From the NCBI GenBank assembly GCA_032718475.1, contig JAUCBJ010006769.1:47901-111900 (forward strand): a stretch of DNA of 64,000 nucleotides. The letters run 5' to 3'. Origin of the DNA: Nemertoderma westbladi. Lineage: Eukaryota; Xenacoelomorpha; Nemertodermatida; Nemertodermatidae. Below are positions 10,301 through 18,698 of this stretch, piece by piece. The position numbers and the translations under genes were made by a program. The first letter of the stretch is position 1. Each line of letters opens with the position of its first letter. The notes below the pieces were generated by a model. That model was not told the DNA's origin. It did no database searches and was given only the letters and a program-made list of their open reading frames with translations.

Positions 10301-11270
10301 TAAGATCTGTTACGACGTCAGCTATCTTTTCATCTACGTAACTGTGAGATGAGGCTGAGTCTAGAATCGCGTAAATCCTCTTACTTCCTTTTGTGCCAGT
10401 AACTTTAATCGGGATTACACTGAATCCCTTCAGTTGGTCAGTGGTCAGGAGCGCGATTGACGGTTGTTCGTCTCCATTTGAATATTCGTCGTCTTCTGAT
10501 TCTTCGTCCGACGATCCGGATTGTTCTGAAAAGCAATCCTCTATATGGGTCACGAAAGTCGGAGTCGTTTTCGATTCCCGTTTTCGGTAAGCCGCATCAC
10601 ATCTCGCTGCTGCTTCCGGGTGTTCCCTGGCGAAGCGTTTCGTCGGCGTGTGGCTGTCTGTGTGGAGCAGACCGTCGTGGTTGCGTCCACAGGATGGACA
10701 AGTGTCGGTATTTGGGCAATCCTTACGGACGTGTCCGTGTCGCGTACACCGCCAACAAGAGTCCAGTGGCCGTATCTGCAGCCGTCGTTCTTCTGAGTTC
10801 AACTCGCGAAATTGTCGACAACCTCGTAACTTGTGACCAATATACCGCTTACCTAAATGTTCGCAGTATTGGCAGCCGTTGAAGTCGGCGCTGAGTTGCT
10901 GTCTCGTCTGTTTCGTTCCAATGGGCGCAGATACTCTATTACCGTCTGAGAATTGTCGTGATTCCGTCGGTGTGGCGTAAGTGGCCGTCTTTGTGGATGT
11001 TGTCTGGGGTTTTTGTCGGTTGGAGGATGGCAGTGTGATCCCTTCTGCCACGATGTGCTGGTCGGTATAGTTAGATCGAGTCTCTACTACCGCCTCCCTG
11101 GATATTAAAAGGTACACATCTTCTAATTTTAGGAATCCTCCTCGCTCCTCTCGCTGATATTCGACCTTCCTCCACTCCCGACGAAGTCGATGGTGGAGTC
11201 GTCCTATTATCTTTAATAACGCTTGTGTCCTTTTGGGCTCCTCCCCGAGGCGCACCCATGAGGCGGACAC
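7311..11270 (-). CDS. pol: BEL/Pao pol: CCHC knuckles, DUF1758 protease, integrase, DUF5641; no RT
   Basis: A 1,319-codon frame. The first ~80 residues resemble the tail of DUF1759, continuing gag. Cys/His knuckles follow at about 133-210 (including C-W-R-C...H...C and C-P-S-C...H). The DUF1758 retropepsin has its active site at about 303 (I-L-D-S-A-S, Ala in place of the usual Gly). The integrase has an HHCC finger (about 925-980) and a DDE core with D in G-I-D-C-F-G (~1011), D in S-D-Q-G-T-N-F (~1074) and E in V-W-E-R-L (~1124). A DUF5641 tail ends it (~1210-1303). Between protease and integrase (about 457-822) reverse transcriptase and RNase H are missing. The gap is filled by Pro/Asp-rich short repeats and a duplicated segment containing A-A-V-S-L-L-E-R-P. 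The listed start is GTG and may not be the true one. Being open over 4 kb argues against random decay. Confidence 0.9.
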   Translation of the reverse strand: MSASWVRLGEEPKRTQALLKIIGRLHHRLRREWRKVEYQREERGGFLKLEDVYLLISREAVVETRSNYTDQHIVAEGITLPSSNRQKPQTTSTKTATYATPTESRQFSDGNRVSAPIGTKQTRQQLSADFNGCQYCEHLGKRYIGHKLRGCRQFRELNSEERRLQIRPLDSCWRCTRHGHVRKDCPNTDTCPSCGRNHDGLLHTDSHTPTKRFAREHPEAAARCDAAYRKRESKTTPTFVTHIEDCFSEQSGSSDEESEDDEYSNGDEQPSIALLTTDQLKGFSVIPIKVTGTKGSKRIYAILDSASSHSYVDEKIADVVTDLRQGKHVSYTVSSMHGQRAIPVTRVKLDLDSLLPKSQHSERERSLLPFRDLTFAATKDFSNLLGPVPAQSLEDRKYFRHLGVPECPANYRSVAMLIGTDQFNLHQVWETRPSTVVAGNAYACRTPIGWYTRAPVRTLDVSDEEDDVQSTCSLLTINSIHSFSHDVDHTTLHTKHNRRVTSMISHKEQLIHKVSLELGEKTSQLEIPSTTDDRLASLPTPTTPTMPVDTKKKTTAAKLKKKPKAKWKDITSKVKRGRLASLSTPDISPDGQPDISPDGQPDTLLDSQPDILPDISQNVPPDVRNALTNSKAAVSLLERPSIDKQPDTLPDVSPDTLLDSRLDTSNVLTNNKAAVSLLERPCIDKLPILTHLSNHKHGETSCIADVGSTYANVNTGVTLRSRDIPNLQPTLRPGINVGRKLSLPKPADPIEFKPPLAIDLQSTDNQGKKTKKDKLLVDPDGSTVNKGILTGGPVGPSSNSKPSKFSIDLPDDVTNTYVDRIVNLTDSWSNACRKLAWIVRFVQYVKGKRDFTRRLTLAEIDRCEIILIRHYQLRYFAREFTSIHQGQPIKSSPILSWSPIIYNGLICHKSRLQNIDFNTNFRYPIIIPQHHELQRAMILDAHLHLKHAGRHHCLSYLRTRFVLIRPSKALSSVTRTCIICKKVHSRIGTQEMSELPQARLQAFRPPFTETGIDCFGPIHTKRGRILVKRWGLIFTCMSSRAVHIERVMDLSTNAFILALRRFIARRGLVKCLYSDQGTNFVGARNEIARAFKKLDHDQISNELQPHKIVWKFNPPDSPWRGGVWERLIRSIKTAMAKVIPVNHILTDDQLTTLFVEIEAILNTRPIVLVPDDKQSQFALTPAHLLMQAPTTLTPISIPMESDSYGRKAWKITQLLANKFWEIWQNHYLPSISARTNWYNNTRALKPGDHVLLAEVNLKRRFWITGVILATHPSMDGVTRTVTVRTIDGRTVDRPTQRLVLLEETRNESGDYKSPPNTSK
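8750..9905 (-). repeat. Low-complexity replacement of the RT/RNase H region within pol
   Basis: In-frame sequence with repeated P-D-I-S-P-D-G-Q-type pentamers and related units (about 9410-9520). Two copies of a longer block lie at about 9213-9270 and 9340-9400, and there are two copies of the dispersed motif. It contains no F/Y-x-D-D motif and no RNase H acidic residues in context. It joins protease to integrase without a stop. Confidence 0.75.
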
Positions 11271-12416
11271 CTTTCCACCACCCCTGGGGCCAGTCCGACA
11301 GATGTTATTATCAGACCGGGCCGGAGGGTGGCCTGATGCTTCCCGGGTTCTGTTTTCGGTCCCCCGATCACACCAGCACAGCTCGTCGAACGTGTAGCCA
11401 GATGGGCGGCTACTGTCAACTTACTGTGGCCTGACTGTACATTGAGCCAACTCAAAGTATAACAAAGAGTCAACCGGCAGGTGGACCAGTCGATAGCGAT
11501 CGAGCACCAAGGTCGCCCTTGGGCCTAACCGACGGTCTTGTCCCATGTGGGCTTGCGCTACCCAACATGGAATATTGACACGTTTTCACCTGCCTCGCCG
11601 GCAGTATTGAGGGGACACCGTTCCTCAACAATACTGACTAGCTCGAAAGCTAGAAACAAGTAACCACTTACCCGTCCTGTACACGTGTACTCAACAGATG
11701 TTCACGAAATCAAGTACACTACGGTAAACACAAATCTGACACATACCATGCACACACAGAGGACATAATCGGGTAAAGACAAAATCGGGGTCAAAATCAG
11801 AAGGGACAAATTGTATCGATCGGAGGCAAATCGAGAGTACCTTACTTTGCCGTCAGGGCAAAATAACTTTGTGTGCACAAAGTATGCTGGGGTGCAGTAA
11901 AGTATGGTCCTACTAATACCAGCGGCGTCTTGTCCAACTGGTAAGGGTTCCCATACCCACTCGCAGTGGCCACACATACAATCACATGTACTCACGTACC
12001 CACAGCAACAGAAAGCTCAAAGCCCGACGGTTTATTCCAATGCCACCAAAGACCAATCAGCTGAACATGGAGACAATAACATATAGTATCAAAAAAACGG
12101 AACAGCTGATGGTCAATGGAACCATCCAAGCCCCAAGCAAACTGCCACTGATCGCCCACATACAAAACATAGTCCACGCCACATGAACCACAAATCACGC
12201 CATGCCACCACCCCTACTGTGTACAGGACTGGCAGTACGGCAACAGGCCGACTAGACGGTACCACGGCACCATGGCAATTCATGGTTCGTTAGACACGAG
12301 GGCCTTAAGTATCTCCCTAGCACTATATACCCCAATTTAACGTGCCCCCAGACCCTCACGAGTCCGCCGCCGCCTGTTACAGTCACCCCTATAGAGACCT
12401 CACCTCTTTAGGTAAC
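11230..12416 (-). other. 1.2-kb interruption of DUF1759 between gag and pol
   Basis: The gag frame stops at 12408 in the middle of the DUF1759 domain and the rest of the domain resumes at the start of pol. The intervening sequence is flanked by a 4-bp direct repeat, GACA on the element strand (12420-12417 and 11229-11226). In element orientation it starts GT and ends AG, but joining at those GT/AG bases would shift the frame by one, whereas removing one repeat copy plus the insert restores the same frame. I therefore favour an insertion over a simple intron. No terminal inverted repeats or coding domain were recognised within it. The spacing could also serve separate expression of gag and pol. 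Confidence 0.6.
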
Positions 12417-15332
12417 TGTCGGGGTATTTCCGTAATCCAGTTGTCCAATTGATCTTAAGGTAGTGATAGCGTTCTTAATCTCGTCGGCCAGTTTTAGTAA
12501 GTCGACGGGTTTAGTGATAGCCCCTCCCTTACAGAGTTCTTCTATTACTGACCTGGCCATACTTACTGTACCTCCGTATATCGAAGTCAAACGATCGTAC
12601 GCTAGTTCGAAAGCGTCTGGTACACCGACGAAAGTCTCCGCCAAACGTTTAGGTTCTCCTGACAACGTTTGGAGCAAGTAATTGAACTTCTCTCGTGACG
12701 TAAAGGCGCACACGGCGATCTGGGATTCGATATAGTCTACGAAGGTATGCCAGTGTTTTGAGCTACCGGAGAACTTCGGTGGTTGTTGTACCGGCAATCC
12801 CTGTCTGGCTGCGAATTTCGCTATCTCCTCGGCAACGTTCAGAGTTTCGCGTCCTTGGTTGGTAACCTGGTTGATGTTCTCCCTTCTAGGCGCTTTTCCC
12901 TGATACGATGTGGGGTTTGAAGGTACCGGTCTTTGTGGTCCCTTCGGGTGTCTATTGTGTTCGAATTCGGAATTTCTCGAACTGTCGGTGTAACCTTCCT
13001 CCAGACGTTCCTCGATCTGAGCCAACTTATTGACAACTGGTCGCAGAATGTCGGCGAACTGTTGTGTACTAATTGCGTCCGTTGGTTGTAACGCCTTCTG
13101 TGTTGGTGTATTCTGTGGAGGATTGTCTGCAAAGGAGTTGTCTGAACGCTCGCGTTTATATTCATCGGCCGCCCCTGTTCTAAATACCTCGCGTTTCGGG
13201 TAATCCGATTCGCTCGAAGTACTACTATCATCTGGATATGGTGGTCGACGTGCTCGCGTCCGTTGCGTCGTTCGAATTCTAACGGCTCGTTTCGGAACAT
13301 CGTCCACTGTTCTTCGTTGTTCGGTAGGCTCACAAGTCTTCCTCGAAGTCGTAGATTGCGATGTAAACTGAACCGGTCGCGTATCCACTGTTCTCCGTTG
13401 TTCGGTAGGCTCACAAGTCTTCCTCGAAGTCGTAGATTGCGATGTAAACTGAACCGGTCGCGTATCCACTGTTCTCCGTTGTTCGGTAGGCTCACAAGTC
13501 TTCCTCGAAGTCGTAGATTGCGATGTAAACTGAACCGGTGGGCGAATGACAGCATTTGAAACCGCTGGCCTTATAGGTCGAAACGTCATTGGATAAGCGT
13601 AATGTGTAACGGGTTTAGGTGTCAAAGGTGGACTCACCTGTTTTGTCGTCAGTAGTGCGGGTCCGGTCAATAAACTACTACGATCCGTAATCGGTGGGTT
13701 ACTTACCTTGACTCTCGGAATAGGCGACGACGTTGCTCTTGGCGGTATAAACTCGTTCGGAATAACAAACCTATGTTCCGTCGCACCATGGATAGGAGAA
13801 ATATCACTACTACCCGCAATCGAAACAGGTTCCTTAGTCGTAACCGGTGCAAACATATGAGTTACCTGTGGGAATCGTTGACACACGTCTTTTACTAATT
13901 GTCGTTCCCGTCCGGGTGCTCCTACGCTTCCTTCCTTCTTCCGTTCCTGAATTTGGCGATGTCTTACCTCTAACTGGTCCAAATCATGTCCGTCGCGAGA
14001 TCTCATCGATCGATCGCGGGCTAGAAGATCCAGATTTTCCTTAGTTTCGGCTAATTCTCTCGCCCTCTTCTCAAGTTCGAAACGAAGTTTAACTTCCTTT
14101 TCTCGTTGTTCCGTTTGTTGTTGTTGCGCCTCGAACTCTGCTTGTCGTATCGCTTGTTGGGCTTTTATTTGCCGTGTCTTCATCTCGACTCTGGCTTCCG
14201 AAACTAATCTTTGTCGCTCTAACTCTGCCGCAGCCGTTTGTCGCTCTAACTCTGCCGCTGCCGCTGCCGTTTGTCGCTCTAACTCGGCTGTTGCCGTTCG
14301 TTGCGCTAACTCGGCCGCTGCCGCTTGTTGGGCAATGTCCAACTCTAACCTTTCCATTTCGGCCGCTTCGAGTTCGGCTTGTTCCTGCAGATGAGAGATT
14401 CTCGCTACATTCGCAACACGTATTTTCTCTTCCTCTACTGCTGTTTGTATCATTAGAAGTTGAGCTTGTTCTTCCATCTCGTGTTGCTGTCTGTAGAACT
14501 GTTGCTGTTGTCGAGCAACTTCTGACGTGACTATACTTCCCTCGCAGATTTCGCTACGAATACTTACCAATGATTGATTTAGTATTCCCGGTGCCGATTC
14601 GATTTGTGCGAATGGAGTTTCCCTCGTGTATTCCGACACGGTTTCCAAATCGCCGACGTCTTCGCCGCACATGCGTAAGTGGTCCGTCAGGTGTTTTAAT
14701 TGTCCATCCAGTCGGTACAGTTCCTGTTCTTCCTCGGGTTGTAATAATTCGTCCGAAACTGACTCACCTAACAACTGGTCCGCTTGTTCCTGTTGTATCT
14801 GTCTAATCGTCGACTTAAACTGAATCAGTTTCTCTCTAGTGATCATTAGTTTCTCGAGGATTCTAAGTTGAGTATCCATGTCCTGTCTCTGTCTAGCTAG
14901 ATCTTGTAGGCCAACTAGATTATCTACGGACTTATATACTTTACTCTGTACTCTAACCTGGAGGGTGTAGAACTCGAATCGAGACATCGGAGCGGTCAAC
15001 CCGTCTAATATGCGTTGGCCTTCTCCAATGCTCCTGGTTATATGCGCCATATATCCTCCGACGCTTCTAACCACACTTTCTGTGCTTCCTGCTGAACTTA
15101 CCAATTCCGTTTCCCTATGTCTAGGTTGCGGAACAGTTAGAAAGTCCTCGGTCCTGCCGTCGCCTCGTACTACGGCATCCGGTACTCCCGTTGGATGTAC
15201 TGGTGACGCACACGGTGTAGGTTCGGTAGGCTCGCGAGTCTTCACCTGTTGTTCTTCCGCTGCTGACTTATCTCCGTCACACGAGTCATAGTCGGTTTGT
15301 GTATTCTTCGTATAGTCTTGTTTGTCACTCAT
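12408..15332 (-). CDS. gag: BEL/Pao gag with C-terminal DUF1759, truncated by the interruption
   Basis: A 974-codon frame starting with ATG downstream of the 5' LTR and leader. The N-terminus is hydrophilic. A Gln/Glu/Ala-rich coiled coil spans about residues 270-460. A 27-residue unit is tandemly repeated three times at about 600-678. DUF1759, the capsid-like domain of BEL/Pao gag, occupies about 850-974 (F-S-G-S...W...F...F and the later L-S-G-E-P-K-R and Y-G-G signatures). The domain breaks off at the stop and its end lies in pol. The protein should assemble the particle that packages element RNA. Length is above the family norm because of the coiled coil and repeats. Three dispersed motif copies lie in the tandem repeats and one near the N-terminus. 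Confidence 0.88.
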   Translation of the reverse strand: MSDKQDYTKNTQTDYDSCDGDKSAAEEQQVKTREPTEPTPCASPVHPTGVPDAVVRGDGRTEDFLTVPQPRHRETELVSSAGSTESVVRSVGGYMAHITRSIGEGQRILDGLTAPMSRFEFYTLQVRVQSKVYKSVDNLVGLQDLARQRQDMDTQLRILEKLMITREKLIQFKSTIRQIQQEQADQLLGESVSDELLQPEEEQELYRLDGQLKHLTDHLRMCGEDVGDLETVSEYTRETPFAQIESAPGILNQSLVSIRSEICEGSIVTSEVARQQQQFYRQQHEMEEQAQLLMIQTAVEEEKIRVANVARISHLQEQAELEAAEMERLELDIAQQAAAAELAQRTATAELERQTAAAAAELERQTAAAELERQRLVSEARVEMKTRQIKAQQAIRQAEFEAQQQQTEQREKEVKLRFELEKRARELAETKENLDLLARDRSMRSRDGHDLDQLEVRHRQIQERKKEGSVGAPGRERQLVKDVCQRFPQVTHMFAPVTTKEPVSIAGSSDISPIHGATEHRFVIPNEFIPPRATSSPIPRVKVSNPPITDRSSLLTGPALLTTKQVSPPLTPKPVTHYAYPMTFRPIRPAVSNAVIRPPVQFTSQSTTSRKTCEPTEQRRTVDTRPVQFTSQSTTSRKTCEPTEQRRTVDTRPVQFTSQSTTSRKTCEPTEQRRTVDDVPKRAVRIRTTQRTRARRPPYPDDSSTSSESDYPKREVFRTGAADEYKRERSDNSFADNPPQNTPTQKALQPTDAISTQQFADILRPVVNKLAQIEERLEEGYTDSSRNSEFEHNRHPKGPQRPVPSNPTSYQGKAPRRENINQVTNQGRETLNVAEEIAKFAARQGLPVQQPPKFSGSSKHWHTFVDYIESQIAVCAFTSREKFNYLLQTLSGEPKRLAETFVGVPDAFELAYDRLTSIYGGTVSMARSVIEELCKGGAITKPVDLLKLADEIKNAITTLRSIGQLDYGNTPTVT
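13298..13538 (-). repeat. Three 81-bp tandem repeats inside gag
   Basis: An 81-bp (27-codon) unit is repeated three times, almost without change in the last two copies. Each copy includes the dispersed 17-nt motif (13326, 13407, 13488). The length is a multiple of three, so gag stays open. Confidence 0.9.
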
Positions 15333-16180
15333 TTCGGTAGTTGTAAGTCAAGTGAAGTGAGTGTCAAAGTATCGAGTTTACCGTATTTGTATAAGACGGT
15401 ACTAATTACAGTCATATAAAATTAGCCTACCGGCCGATTTTATAGCAGATGGATAAAATTAGCCTAAACGGCCAATTTTACAGCAAATAAATGTCACGGG
15501 ATAAGTATATAATAAAATTAGCCTAGCGGCCAATTTTATAACAAATAAATCGGATAACGATATGCGTTATCAAAAGGTAAATTAAATACAATAATACGGA
15601 CTAATTCAGCAATGAACAAAGAAATCATACGTAATGCATAAATACTTGAGACAGTGGAACCCACAATAATTTTAACTAATACGGTAATGCCTAACTTATT
15701 TATGCAACTTTTCGAACTCACCCACTCCAATAATTCTCCAGAAAAACAGATTCCCAGATACAAACCGAACGTGAACCTTTCCGTTTTTAACGTTGCGGAC
15801 GAAACGCGATTTTCCCAACCAAAGTTGTTGAGTTATCTATCTCCCAAACTTGCTAAACACGGTCTTGCTCCCGTTACAGTCTAGAAATGAGTTCTGAATC
15901 CTGAAAAAACAAAAGAGTTAGGTTTTACTTTTACGAAAAATTTTGTACCGGTACAATATGGTATTTAAACCCTTTTTAAACACCGGTATTCAATTCCAAA
16001 AATATTTTACACGCGGTTCAAATCAAATTTTATTTCAAAAAATTAGCACTTAGCTAATCAAATACAAATTTTTACCTCAAAATACAAAATTTTCAAATAA
16101 CTTTAGTCCTACCGAACCGTAGTTCAGTAAAGCATATTCCTACTAAATTAGGAAATATGTTATAATAATCATATTCCTAC
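15333..16180 (-). other. Leader between 5' LTR and gag
   Basis: About 850 bp of AT-rich untranslated leader in element orientation. Next to the LTR (about 16133-16187) the + strand sequence CATATTCCTACTAAATT occurs twice, once straddling the LTR edge. No primer binding site starting TGG was recognised directly after the LTR. The gag-proximal part carries the three hairpin repeats listed separately. Confidence 0.6.
15416..15546 (-). promoter_or_regulatory. Three hairpin-forming repeats in the gag leader (possible packaging or translation signal)
   Basis: Three 35-36-bp units at 15416-15450, 15453-15488 and 15512-15546. Each contains AAAATTAGCC followed after 3-5 nt by GGCC(A/G)ATTTT, so each can fold into a stem of 8-10 pairs with a small loop in RNA. 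Loop bases vary while the arms are kept. Their place just ahead of gag is where LTR elements usually carry packaging signals; that role is inferred. Confidence 0.55.
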
Positions 16181-18100
16181 TAAATTGGAGAGATACGCCT
16201 ATTCCTACTATCGGAAGAGACGGTAACAATACCTGCAATATCCTACTGTAAAGTTTGTAAATCAAATCATAAATCCGACCTTCTCACCAAAACAGTAAAC
16301 CCTAAGTAAGCGAATATATTGCAGTATCGATCTCTTTTAACCGGTGAGGCAGAAAACAGTCTACGAGCAGACAAACTTCGATAAAACAAAATCCCGCGCA
16401 GCGAATCCTAAAATCAGGCTGACTCACTGACGGACTAAGGGGCTCGTATACTTTGCCGCGGTGTGATTTATATGGTTGGGCAAAGGGACGCTAGCTAGGT
16501 ATAGAGCAGATTTGGAGATGGCTAACTAGCGAGCAAAGTGCAGTAAGGACGAAAGTTAATTTTATATATTTCGAGGTGTAAATAATTTCTAACGCGCGTG
16601 TGTTAATTCTGAACGGTCAAAACAGTTTTGCTCCTTCACATATATAATTACTGGGTACGGTGTGCATTTTACGAATATTCTAATTTTATAACTTGTAGGT
16701 CCAATACTCACGAATGATAAGGTTCCTTCCCCTCTTGCGTATTTCCAGGACTCAAATTCAGGCATAAGGTTAATACTACGCCCAGAATTCGGCAATTTTA
16801 GGTACCAGGTCCCTGATACTAAGAAGAGATGTGTTAGTTTACTACTGTAGGCGTACAGGTACTAATAGCTATCCTGGCTCCTATCTAGAATTTTAGTCAC
16901 CCAGGTAGTCCGGGTAACTTCCTATTAGGGCGTTGGCGGGGACACGGTAGATGTTAGTATATCCCTGATAGCCTCAATTTATTTGCGCCTAGCGTAAACT
17001 GCCCTACCGCCTGAACGGTACAATCCCAATTCAGGTGAAAACACAGCAACCCCCCTAGCCTACAAGTTCTGATGTAATAGACACGGTCGTACTGCAAATA
17101 GTCGCACACACACCTGTACTTAGCAAGAGTTAAGCGTACAGTTTGCTGCACCCTAACCAATGTGTATGCCTTGTACCGGTGTGCCTACGTCCTATCTGCG
17201 TACTAGTATCTGCTCTCTCTCCTCCCCCCCCGTAGGAATATGAAGGTCTACTGCGGTTTTTCCCTGAATCAAGACAGTACAGTCCCTATGATGTAATTTT
17301 AGGCTTGCAGCGTGTCACTACGTCTACCTTTGTATCTTTTGGTCTTACACTTAGGTAGCAAGGATCGAACGCTGTCTAACCTTTCAGGCGATGGGCGAAT
17401 AACTAGATGGTATTGCGGGTTGTCTCTCGTCTACATTCCCGTGATGTTCCCGTTCATTGCTGTGGCCCGATCTCTAGCTGGCCATCCTGTCCCTGAGTTT
17501 GTTCACCGTAGTGAAACCATATTAAAACAGATAGAAAAGCTGAGAGATGTGACTAGTATTTTTGACTTTATTACAAAACATATAATAACTATTATACAAT
17601 AAACAATGTAATCTGAAATAAGACAGAAAGTGAATGATGGAAATTGAGATTAGTAATTGATAACTAATGAACGAATCGCACCTTTATATACTAAATTTGT
17701 GCCGCAATCAATCGAGAAAATTCTCGATTGTTCTATGGGTTCTAACAAGGTTTTAAAGATAGCTTATTGGTCCAGCTAATATATAACTTGCACGACATTG
17801 GTTACAATCAAATAACTACAGCCTTATTGGTACAGACAAATGCAATTAATTTGTAGCGGTTAATTTAAATGAGTTGAAATTCTGCACAAAAAATAATTCG
17901 CACTTACTAGGATTCGAACTCGATACCTACTACACTTATAATTTCCAACGCTCTACCAACTGAGCTACTGAACCACTTGACCGATAGATACATAATAGAT
18001 AGAACCAATACTAATGAGAACTCAAAGTAATCTTTACAAAGTTAATTCGAATAAAATAAAATTTTGAAAATCCACGGCATTTAGGGAATATAATTCTATA
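16181..18100 (-). repeat. 5' LTR of the BEL/Pao element
   Basis: This LTR precedes gag in the direction of transcription (minus strand). It appears identical to the other LTR, including the C8 run at 17225 and the tRNA-like stretch at 17900-17975. It should hold the promoter, but no TATA or initiator can be assigned with confidence. Confidence 0.9.
17900..17975 (-). ncRNA. tRNA-like sequence inside the 5' LTR
   Basis: Copy of the box A/box B stretch at 3320-3395. In this LTR it lies near the promoter end, about 125 nt inside the LTR start in element orientation, so pol III-type boxes could affect initiation. The poor acceptor and anticodon pairing argue against a working tRNA. Confidence 0.55.
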
Positions 18101-18105
18101 AGTAC
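18101..18105. repeat. Target site duplication of BEL/Pao element (right copy)
   Basis: AGTAC, matching 1596-1600. It is followed by sequence that continues the left foldback arm exactly as in the unoccupied right arm. Confidence 0.9.
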
Positions 18106-18458
18106 AATTAAACCCTAACAGGTGTCATATGACTCCTAATTAGGGTTTAATTGATTATCCTAATTAATCAGACTGGTTAGCGCCCTGACACACAATGGGT
18201 CATCAGTGATGTCTAACTGTCGCAGAGCCGGCTCAAGAGGGTGTCATAAGTGACACCGCAGCTCTTTTATTCATTAATACTTATTTATTTGTACCTAATT
18301 TTAATTAATTATTTGTATTCTATTTGACTTTATTTATTCATTTTAAATTAATTATTCATTTGTACTTTATTTTAAATTAATTAACTGTATTACTTTTATT
18401 TTATACATTGATTTCTATTTTTAGATTAATTGGTTTTTATATTACTTACCGCTACTAA

Positions 18459-18698
18459 ATGAGATCATTATTGGAAACATCTAACCATAGACTTGCAGCC
18501 TTATTTAGCCCTAGGGTATACAGCTCCCCTACTGGTAACTATTTTGGAGTTAATGTTAGCAAAGGGCCCAAACTTAAGACAAGCTATCGCCTAGGTTACC
18601 AGTTACGCATGAATGAGCAATTTATCGGGGCCCCTCTTAAAATTCTTTGTGCTGCGTCAGGATTGCCTCATTTAAGGAAGCCGCATCCCTATCGATAA
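18459..18698 (+). CDS. 79-codon open frame conserved in the left arm, function unknown
   Basis: Opens with ATG and ends TAA. The same frame is kept in the opposite arm (24066-24305) with one amino-acid change. No domain recognised. Conservation may only reflect recent duplication of the arm, so coding status is doubtful. Confidence 0.25.
   Translation: MRSLLETSNHRLAALFSPRVYSSPTGNYFGVNVSKGPKLKTSYRLGYQLRMNEQFIGAPLKILCAASGLPHLRKPHPYR

Larger units (their letters stand above)
3821..15243. repeat. Dispersed 17-nt motif, about ten copies across the BEL/Pao interior
   Basis: AGGCTCGCAAGTCTTCC (+ strand) or a 1-4 base variant starts at 3821, 4293, 5857, 7009, 9526, 9658 (weaker), 13326, 13407, 13488 and 15228. 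All copies have the same orientation. Copies lie in the 3' untranslated region, in the pol-to-ORF gap, and inside all the larger ORFs except the zinc-knuckle ORF. In gag it is read as K-T-C/R-E-P-T, and in pol and the 351-codon ORF as G-R-L-A-S-L, so it is conserved as nucleic acid rather than as peptide. I saw no copy elsewhere in the window. Function unknown; an RNA- or DNA-binding site is possible. Confidence 0.8.
1601..18100 (-). mobile_element. BEL/Pao LTR retrotransposon, 16.5 kb, lacking reverse transcriptase
   Basis: Two 1,920-bp direct repeats flank a 12.66-kb interior that reads on the minus strand: leader, gag with DUF1759, a gag-pol interruption, pol with CCHC knuckles, DUF1758 protease, integrase and DUF5641, then two further overlapping ORFs. 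This domain set is diagnostic of BEL/Pao. No RT or RNase H domain is present in any frame, although the other enzymatic domains are open and keep their catalytic residues. The LTRs look identical along their whole length and the target duplication is perfect, so insertion is recent. I infer that the copy moved using reverse transcriptase supplied by another element. It lies in the left arm of the foldback-like element. Confidence 0.92.

Noticed and set aside
9190-10882. Several + strand ORFs of 63-141 codons over pol
   Set aside because: Shadows of the minus-strand pol frame; no domain resemblance.
11226-12420. Ordinary intron between gag and pol
   Set aside because: Joining at the outer GT and AG shifts the frame by one, and the strongest alternative donor (GAG|GTGAGG near 12404) lies after an in-frame stop.
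13263-13559. 98-codon + strand and 238-codon minus strand repeat ORFs over gag
   Set aside because: Alternate-frame readings of the 81-bp repeats; the gag frame has the DUF1759 homology and the full length.
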